Positions 12,858-26,300 of a stretch of DNA of 64,000 bases are shown one piece after another. How positions within the stretch are numbered: the stretch's first letter is position 1; every line of letters begins with the position of its first letter. The stretch covers positions 99,914,501-99,978,500 of the forward strand of contig CM059585.1 in the NCBI GenBank assembly GCA_030407085.1. The letters are read 5' to 3'. This stretch comes from Trichopria drosophilae (Eukaryota > Arthropoda > Insecta > Hymenoptera > Diapriidae). The notes beneath the pieces were generated by a model that saw only the letters and a program-made list of their open reading frames with translations, did no database searches and had not been told where the DNA came from. A program made the position numbers and the translations under genes.

Positions 12858-13153
12858 TTAACCCTTGAACCCTTTATGTCACCTTTTTCTTAAGAAAACT
12901 TTATTCTTTAAAACCCATGCTATATAAAGTATTGACGGTTGTTGATTACGAATTTGAAGTCAGATTTCGAAAATTCCAAATAGCGGATCCAATATGGTGG
13001 ATGCAAAATTAAAAATCCATCGGATCGTTATGAAAGTTGTTACTCGGTGGTTTTCGGGGTCGCTGATTACGAATATGAAGACAGATTTCGACAATTCAAA
13101 ATGGCGGATCCAATATACGAGATGCAAAATCTAATTTTGCCTTAACGGGTTAA
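12858..13153. repeat. Small TTAA-bounded element with 'atggcggatcc' repeats
   Basis: Bounded by TTAACCC on the left and GGGTTAA on the right. Inside are two copies of a roughly 115-base unit containing 'ggcggatccaatatgg' and 'ggtcgctgattacgaat'. This is the same unit as in the 43.2-45.7 kb array. It is either a small piggyBac-like MITE that captured the unit or a natural end of the unit family. Confidence 0.5.
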
Positions 13154-13224
13154 CATGAAAAAGATAGACATTTTTTACGATTTTTTAAAATTCCCTTTTG
13201 ATTATTATCGAAAAAAAATCGAGG

Positions 13225-13310
13225 GACATGCTCTACGGATATGCCGCAAGGAGAGTTGAACCCGGGACGTTTCAATTGCAGGTCGAATCTTTTACGAAAA
13301 ATCTTACAAA
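13225..13310 (-). repeat. tRNA-like SINE fragment
   Basis: Reading the minus strand, CCCGGGTTCAACTCTCCTTG matches a Pol III B box (GWTCRANNC). The upstream tRNA-like part is degenerate and no cloverleaf can be drawn, so this is a SINE relic rather than a tRNA gene. Confidence 0.4.
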
Positions 13311-14095
13311 ATGTCCATATTTTTCATGATCGTGGCAATTCATTTTGACACCATGTTCGGAAGGCTTTCGAATATTGAAATAAGAATGTTTCATCTAAAT
13401 TGTTTACTAAAAGCAAATTTTAATATCATTTTTACACTTGTTCAGTAAAAGGTTAAAAAAATCCTATGTTAAAATATGTTAGGTATAATTTGCGTTTCAC
13501 ATATAATATTTAAATATTGCATAGGTTTTAATTTAGAGGGCACGAGAACGTGTCTAGTAATTGGGACATATACCTTATACGTAAAAAATCAAAGTCGTGA
13601 TTTCGATCATGAAACTTTACGATAATTGGGAACATGCTGCGCATGGCCAGTTCGCGATCTAATTATTATAATAATATCGAGGCGCTCGTTGCTCAACATT
13701 ATCTTGAAAGGGAAATTATGTATAAATGTTTTAGTAAAATTACTCTTAATTAATTAGCGCTGGGAATTTTATGTATGGAAATAACAATGATGTATACAAA
13801 TTTACGATCGGCCATATCATGAACGTGACTCATTGTTCTTTGTAAAAATAGTATTTTTATCATATACGAATTTTATTCTGAAAAAATGATAACTTTCTCA
13901 CAGTAAATCGTGTCTTAAGAAATTTGTTTATGTATTTAAATATACAAATATGTATTATAGTATATTTTACCATAAATGCCGTAATAAAATTTCCTTAAAA
14001 AATGTACATTTTCTATACATAGTTCTTAAAAATACGCATGAAACATCTTGTCAAAACATATGGAAACACAATTAAAGGTGTTCCAATGTGCTTGA
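13311..14095. other. Intergenic, nothing recognised
   Basis: AT-rich with no convincing open frame, repeat or RNA signal. Confidence 0.5.
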
Positions 14096-14097
14096 CC

Positions 14098-14393
14098 GAT
14101 ACGGTAGGCATTTTCACTGAAAACCTTAAATAAAAAATGATTGAATCGATATTTCATCATTAAAGCTTTGTGAGGGCAATTTTAATTACTACAGACGGTA
14201 TCCTAGAAAATGCCAAGGAAATTCAGAGAGAACTGACCAAGAATTTTTGTAAATAAATAAAAATCACTTGATATTTTCTAAGACACCATCTGTAGTACTG
14301 AGAATTGCCTTTGCAGAACCCGAATTTTGATCATTTTATTCAATCATCTTTAATTTACGTTTTTTAGTAAAACATTTCTTACCTCACCGGCGG
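14098..14393. repeat. Foldback MITE, 'ggtagg..aactgaccgagaatttt' family
   Basis: A roughly 300 bp palindrome. Left end CGGTAGGCATTTTCACTGAAAACC mirrors right end TTTTTTAGTAAAACATTTCTTACCTCACCG. The arms contain GGGCAATTTTAATTACTACAGA and its inverse. The loop holds 'gagaactgaccaagaattttt'. Other copies or pieces lie at 17190-17925, 31345-31575, 32735-33075 and 34826-34960. Confidence 0.7.
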
Positions 14394-15107
14394 ACCACAA
14401 AAAAAAACTAATCATTAAAAAATGGTGTTGATGCAGTTAAATAATCGAGTTTTATTGTAATAAAAATCAACATAAAAAAGCGAGTAAAAACCTTTCCTTT
14501 ATTAATGTAAATTCAAAGGAATACAATTACTATATTTAAATGGGAAGTACAGTGATTTTCCAAGGTAAAATTCTACGTTTGTCGTTATCAAATCTGTTTC
14601 TAATAGTATGGATAAGACAATGTATGAACTTTACTAATTTGTAAACACTGATTTGTTTGCTAATTTAAATTGATTGTATTTTCACTAATCTGAAAACGGT
14701 AATCTTTTACTGCAGCCGAGTGTTGTTGTTTTAATTCTTTTTTTAGTTATTTTTCATTTGATACACAAAATTCATTATTTTGGACCTGAAGTAGAATTTT
14801 ATTTCAATGAAATTTTCCATTCAAAGAAAAGATTTTTGGAATTTAGACAATAATATTTTTTTAAACTTATATTTTTCTTGTCTATAATTAATGTTTTTTG
14901 CTAATTTTCAATACTAAAGGTTGCTCTTTATGACAAAAGTAATTTTTAAACAAATTGATCAAACTATTATTAGTTTACTACTGTTGTAAGTATTTTCGTT
15001 ATTAATTTTTGTTATTACGTTTTATTACTATTAGTGTAGCACATGTTGCAAAAATTCATACAAATATTTTATAATTCATAATAATTTCTACCATGAAATA
15101 ATTTAAA
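14394..15107. other. Intergenic, nothing recognised
   Basis: AT-rich filler between two MITEs. No supportable feature. Confidence 0.5.
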
Positions 15108-15334
15108 TACAGTATAGAGTCCCGGTATTTACACGATCGGTTCCTCGCCTACCTCTCCCGTGTTGTAATATTTACCAAAAGAAGGGGAGTGTCGCTTCTC
15201 CCAATCCCGTCAGCCGCGTTTTGTTCGTGACGTAACAGAAGGCCCTTCCTGAGGCCCCAGCACACAAGGTGGGGGAAAAAGAGCTCCGGGGACGTAAATA
15301 TAGCGAGACGCAATTATACCGGGATTCTGCTGTA
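15108..15334. mobile_element. pogo/Tigger-like MITE with TA target duplication
   Basis: Left end TA-CAGTATAGAGTCCCGG and right end CCGGGATTCTGCTG-TA form an imperfect inverted repeat flanked by TA, as for Tc1/mariner-pogo elements. The interior is GC-rich and shares long stretches (GGTTCCTCGCC, AGGCCCCAG, TAAATATA.CGAGACG) with the copy at 23752. No transposase is present. Confidence 0.65.
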
Positions 15335-15439
15335 CTCTGATAATCATTGTCTTGTTTCAAATGACTGGCTGGTATAGTAGGCACGAATTGAAACTTGTTA
15401 CAATTTTAATAAATATTTCTTTGAAAGATATATATATAT

Positions 15440-15868
15440 AAGGTTTTTTGAAACGTATTTGGGTGAAAATGATAGCTTATTAACTGTACTTTAAAATGCC
15501 GTCTGGCCTTTTGGAAAGACACGTGATGGTGACCACTATGGCGGCTGGAAGTGCATGATCTCACCCTCTGGGATCATTTTTATCAACCATATATTAGCAA
15601 GTCATCATAGGATGCCTGGAAAAGCTGGATTTTGTGTATTTTCGACCACAAAACGTAACTCTAACACTCAATTTCATAGAAAAAAGTACCCCTTGACCTA
15701 ACCTCAAACAACAACCCGAATGCAGTTTTTTCTCTCTTACATTTAAGCTTTTGCACTTCCAGCCGCCATAGTGGTCCACCATGATGTGTCTTTCCAAAAG
15801 GCCAGACGGCATTTAAAAGTACAGTTAATAAGCTATCATTTTCACCCAAATACGATTCAAAAAACCTT
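15440..15868. repeat. Foldback element
   Basis: The outer 120 bases are inverted copies. AAGGTTTTTTGAAACGTATTTGGGTG at 15440 mirrors CACCCAAATACGATTCAAAAAACCTT ending at 15868. TGCCGTCTGGCCTTTTGGAAAGACAC and CTATGGCGGCTGGAAGTGCA are also mirrored. The unpaired centre is about 170 bases. Short open frames inside are repeat artefacts. Confidence 0.75.
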
Positions 15869-17189
15869 AACCAATTTTGGGCAGAGGGGGTCTCCCATTG
15901 ACAGAGAATGTCCCATATATATTATAAAAATTATTGAAAAAAAACACAGAAAAAGTTTTTCTGTGAATTTTCAAATTTCTCAATGGTTTATGATTTTTTC
16001 TAAATATATTATCTATTAAATTAGTTTCTATGAGATTTTTACGAAATGCTGAATACTGAACATTTACAAAAGATCGAAAATTTATCAATTCTTTGTCAAA
16101 ATTATCTGATATCCTTAGCTTTTGGTCATTGTTAAAACTACTATTTTATATCAAAATGTTTTTGTTTTATTTATTATTTGTAACTAATTAAAATATCGAT
16201 ATGATGTGTGCCATACTGTCTTGTTGCTGACTTGTCTATATTTATAATAAACTACTAGCCTAATACCAAAATTATATAATAATAGAAAATGAGTGAACGT
16301 ACATGTGTTACAAGATATTAACTAATCTTTTGAAGTATTTTGAGATTGTGTTCTGAGAATAATCTGACACTTTTTCCTCCTAACATCATGAATGAACGTT
16401 CACTTCCCGAGGAGAGATATCATTTATCAATTCATCGATTGATGAGTAAACACTTGGCAAATGAGGTTCTATTATCATTGTAAATTGTATGAAACCTTTT
16501 TATTTTTTGACGTTTAAGAACGCAGAACTTGTAAATCCTAGAACAATTCATTCGATTTAAAAAAACTGACTATGTTAAATGGTTAAAAATGTCTATTTTA
16601 ATATTTTATGTTTACTCAGACTCTAAAGGCTTATTTCCATTTAAACTAGGTAGATTAAGTTAGGTTCGAGATGACAGTTCCGTGTTGTTAAAGATCGTAA
16701 TATCGATATTTTGTTCAAAAGTCGTTTCAAAATAATTGAATTTTTGCAAAATTTAACTAAAAGCTCATTGATTACAAATTATTGGCTAAAATTATAGCTA
16801 TTTTTTTGTTGTTGTTGTATGACAATTATGAAGATATTATGTAGATGTGTACAGGATATTCATGGCGTGTTTTTGATAATTTGTCGTAAAATAATTTCCG
16901 ACATGTTTTAAGAAAATTCGGCAAACATATTTCGATAGAGTGTTTTTATGCTTTACACTAGCAATTGTATGATTGTCCATACGAGCGGTGGAACTGCACT
17001 ACGTCGACGCTAGAGGTCTCTGAATCAAGTTCTCTTTGTACGTAAATTGTAAAAATTGTTTTTGTTAGTTATTTAGGTTACGTAAATATTACATCCTTCA
17101 AAAAAAATGCATAGTATGTTATGAAAATGTAAATTTGCAATAATTTTTGTTTCATACAGCGTGTCTGTAATTATAATCAAAACCTTGAC
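15869..17189. other. Intergenic, nothing recognised
   Basis: AT-rich, with no gene, RNA or complete element that I can support. Confidence 0.5.
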
Positions 17190-17925
17190 TAGGTACACAA
17201 TACGTTTTTCGTCCTAGCGGGAGAAAAATCTGATTTTACGCCTTGATTTACGGGCTTGATTAACTTATTTTTTACTTTGTAAGGGCAATTCTAAACACTA
17301 TTAACAGTTTACACTTATAACATTTTCTCTAAAGTCCATAGTTTTCAAGAAAGAAATGGTTAAATTTTGAAAAGGAATTTGTAAATGCAGTGGCCATTTT
17401 GAATCTGATATCGACAATTTCAAATATATACCAATGTATTTTAAGTACAACCATCGAGTGGACCCTTGCAATATGTTTTAGCTCACTCGAAGTAAGTATT
17501 GTATCGAAAACTCGATTTTTGTAAAAAAATGTGTCATAAAAAATCATGTTTTTCTACTATATATGTCAAAATTATTTCAATTTTTAAAAAATGTTCTTAC
17601 TACCATTCGAAAGAGCGGCCTTGCAAATGGTAGAATCTGATAGTTTTTATTTTTTTCGAAATTTATTTTATATTGAAAATAAGCGTTGAAGTTGCAGTAA
17701 ACTTTTGGTATTTGGTCATTCATGGGTTAACTGAGAACTGGTTGAGAATTTTCGGAAATAAGTAATTTTTATTTATGTTAATGTCTTTGGGACTTTCTAT
17801 GATACTGTCATTAGTAATTAAAATTGCCCTTATAGAGCCCGAATTTCGAAAAATCGTAACAGTCACTTTTTATTTACGGTTTTTTTTAGTGAAAATTCCT
17901 ACCTTATCGGTAGATGACTTTAGGA
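17190..17925. repeat. Host MITE of the 14098 family split by a nested insertion
   Basis: The left fragment (tgtaagggcaattctaaacac near 17280) and right fragment (gagaactggttgagaattttcgg near 17734, then the mirrored arm to ctaccttatcgg near 17913) match the 14098 element. They are interrupted by a TTAA-bounded insert at 17301-17730. Confidence 0.55.
17301..17730. mobile_element. Half copy of a piggyBac-like foldback, nested
   Basis: It is bounded by TTAA at 17301 and TTAA at 17727 (preceded by CATGGG). It matches the right arm of the element at 56246-57428, including AAAGTCCATAGTTTTCAAGAAA, TTTAGCTCACTCGAAGTAAG and TACCATTCGAAAGAGCGGCC. It retains about 55 bases (gcagtggccattttgaat region) that the right arm of the 57 kb copy has lost. 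The left arm is missing. Confidence 0.65.
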
Positions 17926-20519
17926 CTCCCTTAATACGAAAAGTACTATTATAATTTTCACATACGTTACTAATATTGCCGCCCAGATGGAAATATCATT
18001 GTTTATTTATTTTCGTTCAAGACTAGGCTTGAAAGAAATAATAAATTGAACCTAAATGGTTTTCTTGGGCCACAAAAAGCAAATTACTGGATTCAAGTGA
18101 TAATTTAATATTTTTTTTACGGCCATACTATAGTTTTTGTGTCTGTTAAAAATGACAAATATTATTCCAGAATTGGGCAAGCTTACTCAGCATACGCAAC
18201 TATAGCAAAAGGACAGAAAAGTATATGTCCTAACACATAATTATTACTTAAGAAACACGCACAATGTAACATCGATTATTTTATGCTCAGGTGATACTGT
18301 TCTGCACGTAGCACGTTGATCCATTGTGTCACTCATTTTTATTCCAGGATATTTTTTACTTGGTTTATTATACTAGCGTATAGATACATTTATTAAATTA
18401 CTGTTAAAGTTGTAGATGAGTTGGTTAAATTTACTTAGTAGAACTGTAGTAAGATATCGCTTAAGACACTTAAATAGTATTGAAAACTTGTTTGTTAACA
18501 ACATTTATATTAATTTGTTTATTTACTATTCTTGCGACGCTTTTGTGAAGTGTTTTGTTTTAATTGTTGTTGCAAAACGGAAAGAACAGACTACAATAAG
18601 AAAAACATTTAGCAAATTTAACTAAATGAAGAGTTAAAAAGCAAAAGAGTTAAAAAAAATAATCGAAAAAAGTTTATCAAGGCGGATTTGAACTTGGGAC
18701 CGCAACGTACAAATCCAAAATGACTGAACCACTCAGTCACTGAATATTTAATATTATCTCTGGCGGCTAATTCAACGTATTAGAAGAGTTTTTTTTAAAC
18801 ATTTTTATTACAGAAAAATTATACAAATATACTAACAAGTTTCTTTGTTATAAATTGCTTGTTCCTATTTTTTTCAAACAAATTTTTGAAACCATGAAAA
18901 ATATTTGGCCATTTATTGATAATTCTTATAAAATTTACTACTGACATATATTCAATACCTATTCTGTTACAAGAACTAAGAATAATTTGTCTTTATTGTT
19001 TTACAATGTAACTATAAAAAATATATAATGGTAACCAAAAGGTTAACCGTACCTAAAAGGAGTTGTATTACAGACTGACCTTAATAAAGTAGTAATTTTT
19101 GATTAAGAAATATCAGAATGTAAACAAAAATTTAGTACGATAATAGGATAACAAAAAATCATGCATTTTTGCAGAATCATTCGTTGTCTTTTGGTAATTC
19201 TTCTGCATACAAAACGTATTTATATCTGAAAAAAAAAACCGTTTTCCTACATCTGCTTTCACAGTCGTTCATGTAAATTTACAACGAAGTAGAATTTCTA
19301 ATCTCAAATATGGTTATTTCTTTTTAAAGTTTTTTGAAACTGTATAAACAACAAAATTTTCTGTTGCATTTATTGGAAACCCAAGTTATTTTAGCCGTAG
19401 TAACCCAAATATAATTCCGGATGAACAAAAAGTAACAATTAAAATTCGAAATCATCGTAAATAAATTTTTGTTAAACAAGTATCCTTTTTGTATGTTGTG
19501 AATAATATTTGTCTACTGTTTCGAACCTCCTTAGTTATTTATATTGTTTTACAAATTTGTTTAAACTGATAAAGTAAGTTTGTTTTTTGTGCATTTGTAA
19601 TCGAATGTAATGGATGATAAACAACAACTAAAACAACGTGATATATATATAAAACGAACTGTTTTTGTTTATTAAGTTTTGGATTGTCATTAAATGAATT
19701 ATTGATCGAAGATACTAAATATACATAATAATTTGTTAGACTGCATTACATTTCAGAAAGGCATCATTAATTTGTCTGTTCTTGATGTATCGAAATCGAT
19801 CTTCGTAGATTTCAAAATATTTGCCATAACATCATCAATCAACTTCCAAGGGTCGTTATCTGTAAACACGTGAAAAAATATGGAGAATATTGGCTAAATT
19901 TTCTACACCGGATTAAATCTAATACGGAGCCTCGTTATTGCGCGATGCTTAATTATATTTAAGTAAATTAAAGAATTTTAGATAAAAAACATAAAATCTG
20001 TCTTTTAGTATAAAAAAATGTATCGACTAGCTACTGGGAGAAATCAGAGCGTGGTATGATTAAGTAGGTACAATTGATCAGCTCCTGACTAAACCATCTA
20101 TTTTAACAGGGGACGTGTTACTTTGCATCTATTAAAAATTCAGTTTAGCTGTCACGTTTCTACGCAGTTTAGTAATATTGATCTGCTGAAGCAGTGTTGA
20201 CATCCACTGTTTTCAAACACTAATTTTAAAATTTAAAAAGCAGTTCAACAGAGATATAAAAGATGAAAATAGACACTTATTAAGATATGAAAGACATAAT
20301 TATGTTTATTGACAGATTATTATATAAGATAATTATTTATACCGAAAATGGATACACGATGATTTCGCAATTTATTGCAATAATTAACTGTTTAATGATC
20401 AAAAATGAAAAAATTTAATTGGACACTCAACATTTCTTTTATATAATAATACCTACAAAAATTGAGATTTTCGTATCCTATGACGTTTGAGGTATCTCTT
20501 TTGAAAAACATAGCGTTCA
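17926..20519. other. Intergenic, one SINE relic and otherwise featureless
   Basis: AT-rich. A tRNA-like relic lies at 18675-18755 (listed separately). The open frame at 18416-18625 has AT-driven composition and no family resemblance. No gene was recognised. Confidence 0.5.
18675..18755 (-). repeat. tRNA-derived SINE relic
   Basis: On the minus strand, GTGACTGAGTGGTTCAGTCA resembles an A box/D arm. About 35 bases downstream, CAAGTTCAAATCCGCC matches a B box/T arm. The acceptor stem does not pair, so it is not a functional tRNA. Confidence 0.5.
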
Positions 20520-20875
20520 AAAAATTTCAGTTATTTTGAAGTTAAAATTGAATCACTCCAGTGAAAAAGCGAATTGTCACTCTTTAAGAGTATTTTCGCT
20601 TCACGCAGAATGTCATTTCAACAGTTGGCATGCGGAATTCTCAATTTCACTAGAGTCGCTAAATTTTCACTCCATCAGGAGTAGAATATCTTAATCTCTT
20701 GGAGCGAGACTTCATTCCTTATGGAGTGGAAATTTAGCCACTCTAGTGAAATGGTGAATTCTCCATGCCAACGAGTTAAATGACATTCTACACGGAGTGA
20801 AAATATACTCTTAAAGAGTGACAATTCGTTTTTTCATTGAGTGATTTAATTTTCACTCCAAAATAACTGAAATTT
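20520..20875. repeat. Palindromic TCACTC element
   Basis: A 355 bp inverted repeat made of the same GAGTGA/TCACTC words as the 10.9-12.75 kb satellite. CAGTTATTTTGAAGTTAAAATTG on the left mirrors the CACTCCAAAATAACTG end on the right. TTGGCATGCGGAATTCTC mirrors GAATTCTCCATGCCAA. It may be the dispersed form from which the satellite grew. Confidence 0.7.
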
Positions 20876-21349
20876 CACTTCAATAAATTAAGGGTATTTT
20901 TAGAAAATGACAATACCGATATCGGTGAAAATTTCAGTTTCGTCATATTTCGTTACATAATCAAGAAAAATAATTGCAATCTATCATGTTATATAGTTTC
21001 GGGCATCACTAAATAAGAATACACAGTTATCAATGAAATATATAAAATCTGTAAATATCTATAGGTAAAAATTCGACATTATTCTAGTTAAAATAGTATA
21101 TAATAACTATTTTTTCAAACCATGTATTGTGTTTGAGTTCGTTAAATCGGAGATAAAATTTTCAACGTGATTTTAGCTGAACCATTCAAGAGTGAACTCG
21201 AAATATGCCGAATTTAAAAACTTAATTTTATCAATAAAATGATATTGAAATTAGTTTACAAGACGGCCACTAATTGAATTAGTAATGATTTTTACTAATG
21301 TAATAAAATTTATGTGTGTAACTAAATTTACGTGGTCGTTAAAAATAAA
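20876..21349. other. Intergenic, nothing recognised
   Basis: AT-rich spacer between two foldback elements. Confidence 0.5.
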
Positions 21350-22470
21350 AAACACAAAATCGAAAATTAGGTGCTATTTAAGTTCTAGGTAGGTGCTCCT
21401 TCCGATTTTGCAGAAATAGAAATTTTAACTATGTAATGTCAGATTGACCAAAAACTAACAGAACTCCCAACCAATACACAAGAAGAGAAGGTCCGAATGC
21501 AACGAATGAGGCGTAGAAATTAGGTGCATTTTAGGTGCTTTTCAGATATCTAAATCTCGACACCATACAATCAACCCTTAACCCTAAATTCAACCCCTAA
21601 TGATTTTTTAATAAAAGAAAAGTATAAAAATAACTAAAATGAAAGCTATATTATTTTAGTATACATTGCTTAGGTGCTTTTAAATTAGACTACGTCGACT
21701 TTAGGTGCTCTTCCTCTCAAAAACTCCCTGAAAACTGTAATAATAATATATGTCAAGAGTAAAGTGCTAGAAAAAACAACGGATTGTATACTAAAAAAGT
21801 ATACGAATTTAATACTATTTAGGAGCTTTTGAAATATAATAGGCCCAAGTTAGGTACCCCTTTTCTAAAAAAAAAACACCTTTAAGACTGGAATAACGAT
21901 GTACGCATAGAGTAAAGTACTAGAAAAAACGAGTAAATCATTCCAGCACTTTAATCTTGGCATATAGTATTATTCCAATCTTAAGGGTGTTTTTTGGGCA
22001 AGGGGTAAGAGCACCTAAATCGGGCCTAGTATATTTCAAAAACACCTAATTAAAGTCAAATTCATATACCCATATAATACACCTTTACTTGTTTTATTAG
22101 TCCTTACTCTTGGCATGTAGTATTATTCCAGTCTTAAGGGTGGTTTTTTGGGGAAAGGGTAAGAGCACCTAAATTTGGACTGGTATATTTCAAAAGCACC
22201 TAAATAGTGTCAAATTCTTTTGTATTCTAGGTCTTTCTGATACTTCTCTTTTGTTAAAAAATAATTAGAAGTTAAATCTAAGGCTAAGATTCGTGGGTAC
22301 GGTTTCGAGAGTTAGTTATCTGAGAAGCACCAAAAAGCACCTAATTTTGAGGTGTACTGTTACGTCAATGACAGTACATAATTACAATTTCGATTTCTAC
22401 ATAATCAGAAGGAGCACATAATTTTTAATTCGAGCACCTACAAAGCACCTAGTTTTCAAATTTGTGTAAC
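21350..22470. repeat. Foldback element rich in AGGTGCT/AGCACCT
   Basis: The left half carries AGGTGCT words (AATTAGGTGCTATTTAAGTTCTAGGTAGGTGCTCCTTC). The right half carries the inverse (GAAGGAGCACATAATTTTTAATTCGAGCACCTACAAAGCACCT). Inner direct repeats (cttggcatatagtattattccaatcttaagggtg near 21957 and 22112) suggest internal duplication. About 1.1 kb, no coding potential. Confidence 0.65.
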
Positions 22471-23322
22471 TGCTAGGGATACACACATATAGAATTTAGA
22501 TACTTGAATTTACAATCTAAAACATTGACAACAATTACAAAATCAGACCAAAAAGTAGTACACTAATAACTGAAGACTAATGCTGTACTTAGTTTACTAG
22601 TAATTAAAAAAATGCTAATCGCGTAATCGAATTTAACTAATTTATTTTGATGGTAAGATATTAAGTAATTAAATTACTAATTTAAGGTTATTAAAATTTA
22701 ACTAATTATTTAGCATATTTTTTACACTTTATTAGTAAATATCATTGCTAGTAAACTTAGTAGCTGACTTTACTATTTAAAACTGACTAACTGACAGTAG
22801 CACAGTGGACTATATAAACATGTTAGTAATGTAATAAGATTAGATGTATTTTTAAAATTATAGTTTAATTAAGAATATTACAGTATATACAGGTAGATGC
22901 AACAATAACAATACATTTTCATATCAACAATATATTACATTGTTATCGTACATATTGCACAAACTGATAATAATTTACATACTCTTGACGATAATAATTA
23001 CACTTTGAATCCATATGTACACTACATTACACGTATATCTTTTAAAAAATATGTACAAAATTTTGCGCCATAATATTACAAACATAAAATGTTTGTTTAT
23101 AGAAATTAACTATCAATTCGTGTCAATGTCTTTTTCGAATTCGTTGATAGTATGTTATCATTCTGACGAATCAACACATTTTTTATGTTTGTCCGCCAAC
23201 AACTCAATTAAAAAGCACTAAAAAACAAAAAAAAAAAGAAACAATAATAATAACAACAAACTTGATGACTATATTCCTGTGTTTTGGTCATTTTTTCAGT
23301 CTTGCCTTCAATTTTATCTATT
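22471..23322. other. Intergenic, downstream of lipase A
   Basis: AT-rich. The open frame 23015-23221 (plus) has no family resemblance. No canonical AATAAA was seen in the first 100 bases after the lipase stop on the minus strand. Confidence 0.5.
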
Positions 23323-26300
23323 TCAGTTTGCATGGATCAGATGCTTTCTTCTTTCGGTCATTATTTTGTCTGGTAAATTATCCTTGGCTTGCTTTAGTTG
23401 AACATTTCGATTGAGGTATCGATCCAGTTGGTTTATGACGTCGTTATAAACCAGTCTGAATGAATCATTATGAAAAAGGAAATCAAAATGTTGGAATTTT
23501 TTATCCTGGATTTGTTTTGCCGTTGCATTCGGTAATCTTGAAAGGAGCAACATATTATCCTGTAATAGAAAATATGAACTAAATAACATGAGAATACAAA
23601 ATATTTGTTACACCGCACTGAGAGAAATACTATTATTTTAGTGAATTTTCAGTTCTTTGTTGGTAAATTAATATATTAATGGTCTATATTGACAGGAATG
23701 TAGTCCCAGTAATACGGAAAAAATTACATAGTAGGAACTATTAACTAGATACAGTAGAGTCCCAGCACATTTACTCACTCGGTTCCTCGCCTTCCCCTCC
23801 CGTCCCGTTATATTTACCAAAGGAAAGGAAGCTCCGTTTTTCCCACTCCGATCATTCACGTTACGTTCGCGACGTCACAGCAGGCCCCTCCTAAGGCCCC
23901 AGTCCACAATAGGGGGAAAAATAGAGCGGCGACAGGTAAATATAACGAGACGGAAACGAGCAAATATGCTGGAACATAAATATAGCGAAATTCACCGGGC
24001 CCCTACGGTAGTAGGATAAGAAACAAACATGCTTTTTAGTTAAATTTCACTATCTAAATAGTAACCTCAACAAATTAAGTGGTCAAGCCTGCCATGTAAT
24101 TAGTAATACTAACTAAACACTAGCAACATATTTTTAAAAATGTTTATTTTATCCCTAAAACAATGCCGAAATCAGTGCGCAAATTGTACATTGTTGGGTC
24201 TAAAAGGGTTAATTTTGATATGCTTTGTTTTTGTTTACAAAAGTAATTATGTTTTGAAACTGATTTTCATGCGTGTACTCATTAATTTTTATCGGCAATT
24301 AGATACGTACTGTGATTGCAAATCCTCTATTGTGTTACGTGACCGCATATGAATAATACATTACAAATTATATTCGTGTCATGGAAGTTGATCTACCGAC
24401 TCCATATAGACTTACAATGTAGTCGATAATTAATTGATCGATTAAATAATTAATTCCCTTGTCGTATCTAGTGCTTTAGAAAGACTGTGCATACTTTATT
24501 CAGAAATATTTAGAACATATCTTTTGAAAATTATCTTTTCTAGATAATGAGATCGACGCCAGCGTCTTCGCTCATTTAAAAAAAATGAAGAGAATTAAGT
24601 GTGCAGAATTTGCAAACGGATTACAGCATTGTTTTTGTATGCAATTGACAATTTTTAAAACATTGAGACCTCCGTATCCCATTTGTTTTTAGGTTATTCT
24701 TTCCGATGTCACTAGTAAAAAAAATACAACGACTTGTGTGTTAAACATCTTTTTTTGAAAATTTGGAAATAGCGACCTAAAAACTGAGAACAGTCCTCCC
24801 TCCATAATTATTGTCTTCCTAATTCCATCCGTAATTGTTGTTCATGTTCCCCCTTCGAGATTCACCGTAAGAAGAGAGGATCACTCGCGCATGCGCAGGT
24901 ATGTTCTATTAACTGTAGACGGAGAAGGGGAAGAGGAATTCGGATCCGACCGGGCAGCAATTACGGATGGCGGATCATAACTGAGGACCCCATAGTTTAA
25001 AAATGTTTATGCATACTAAAAAAGACGATGAAATCCACGTGCTAATTGTACATATTGGGGGGGGGGGGGATAACTGGTAATAAACATCTTTTATTACTTT
25101 AGTAAATCACTATGTACAACATAATAAAACATAATAAAATGAATTCAGCAGCTTCATTTTAAGGGCTTGGAATAAAATAACTATGCAGAAATATACCTTA
25201 TGTGTGCTATATGCATCAGCTTGACCATAATAAGAAATAACTGGCGACACAACCTTATGCAAGGGATATTCCGGTGCAATCGATTGGTTATACTTCCGGT
25301 AATTTTCTTTGGTTCCAAAATCGTACATCGTAAAATTCCCTAGAGCAAATGAAAGTTCCTAAACATAAGTGCAAATTACGAAGAACTTAAAATGTTACCT
25401 CGATTTACGATTTGTCGATAATGCATCAGAGTCTCGACGGATGTGCCCAGAGGATAGTGATCCATTGCACGTTGAAAGATATCCTGAAGAATCCCATGAA
25501 AATGAATTTTTTAATATTTGTATGAAATCATATTAAAAGATATGAACTTTATGGTAATTACCAGCCGTATCGAATTATGATCTCCCAGCATCAATCCAAA
25601 TGCGTTAAATAAGATTTCTTGACACAATATGTCCACGTGCGTCAATTTACAGAAATTCCTGTACAGCCTACCTTGCGCGAAATTTCGCGGCAGTATTTCG
25701 TAAATTTTAAAGAAATTTAAGACCATCTAAAACAAGGAAGAGTAGGAAATTAATGTTTTACCTAAATGTAAGTAATTCTATAAAATAGCGTTAACAATAC
25801 CTCGACATAGTTACCGAACATTAAGCCCAACTTCAATATGAGTCCGGGAAATGGTTGGCTAATAATGGCTACTGGTGCGAATAATATATTAAGGTCGACT
25901 TTATCATTATATTCTGGTCGAACCGAAAGTAAAGCTAGTTGGGAACTGGTGCCCATCGAATGTCCTATAATTGACAAAGATAACCTATTTGTACTCTGCA
26001 GTATGTAGTCAATAGCTGCGGTTGCATCATAGACGCCATATTCGTGCCAGCTGGATAGAAGAAAAAGAACATCTATTAAATCGTTTTAATAAACCCCATT
26101 TTGGAATTTAATTACCAAATTATTTTCCCACCTGAAGCGCCAGAATTGTTTTTCACTTGGTCGTAGACTTTGGTGATGTCGGCTGTAGTAGTTGCCTCTG
26201 ACATTTACAATCCAAAGATCGTAGCCCTTATCCGCCATCAAGTAAACTAATGTATTTATATGGAATATTAAATGAAATTAAAGAAAAGGAAAGCAACGAA

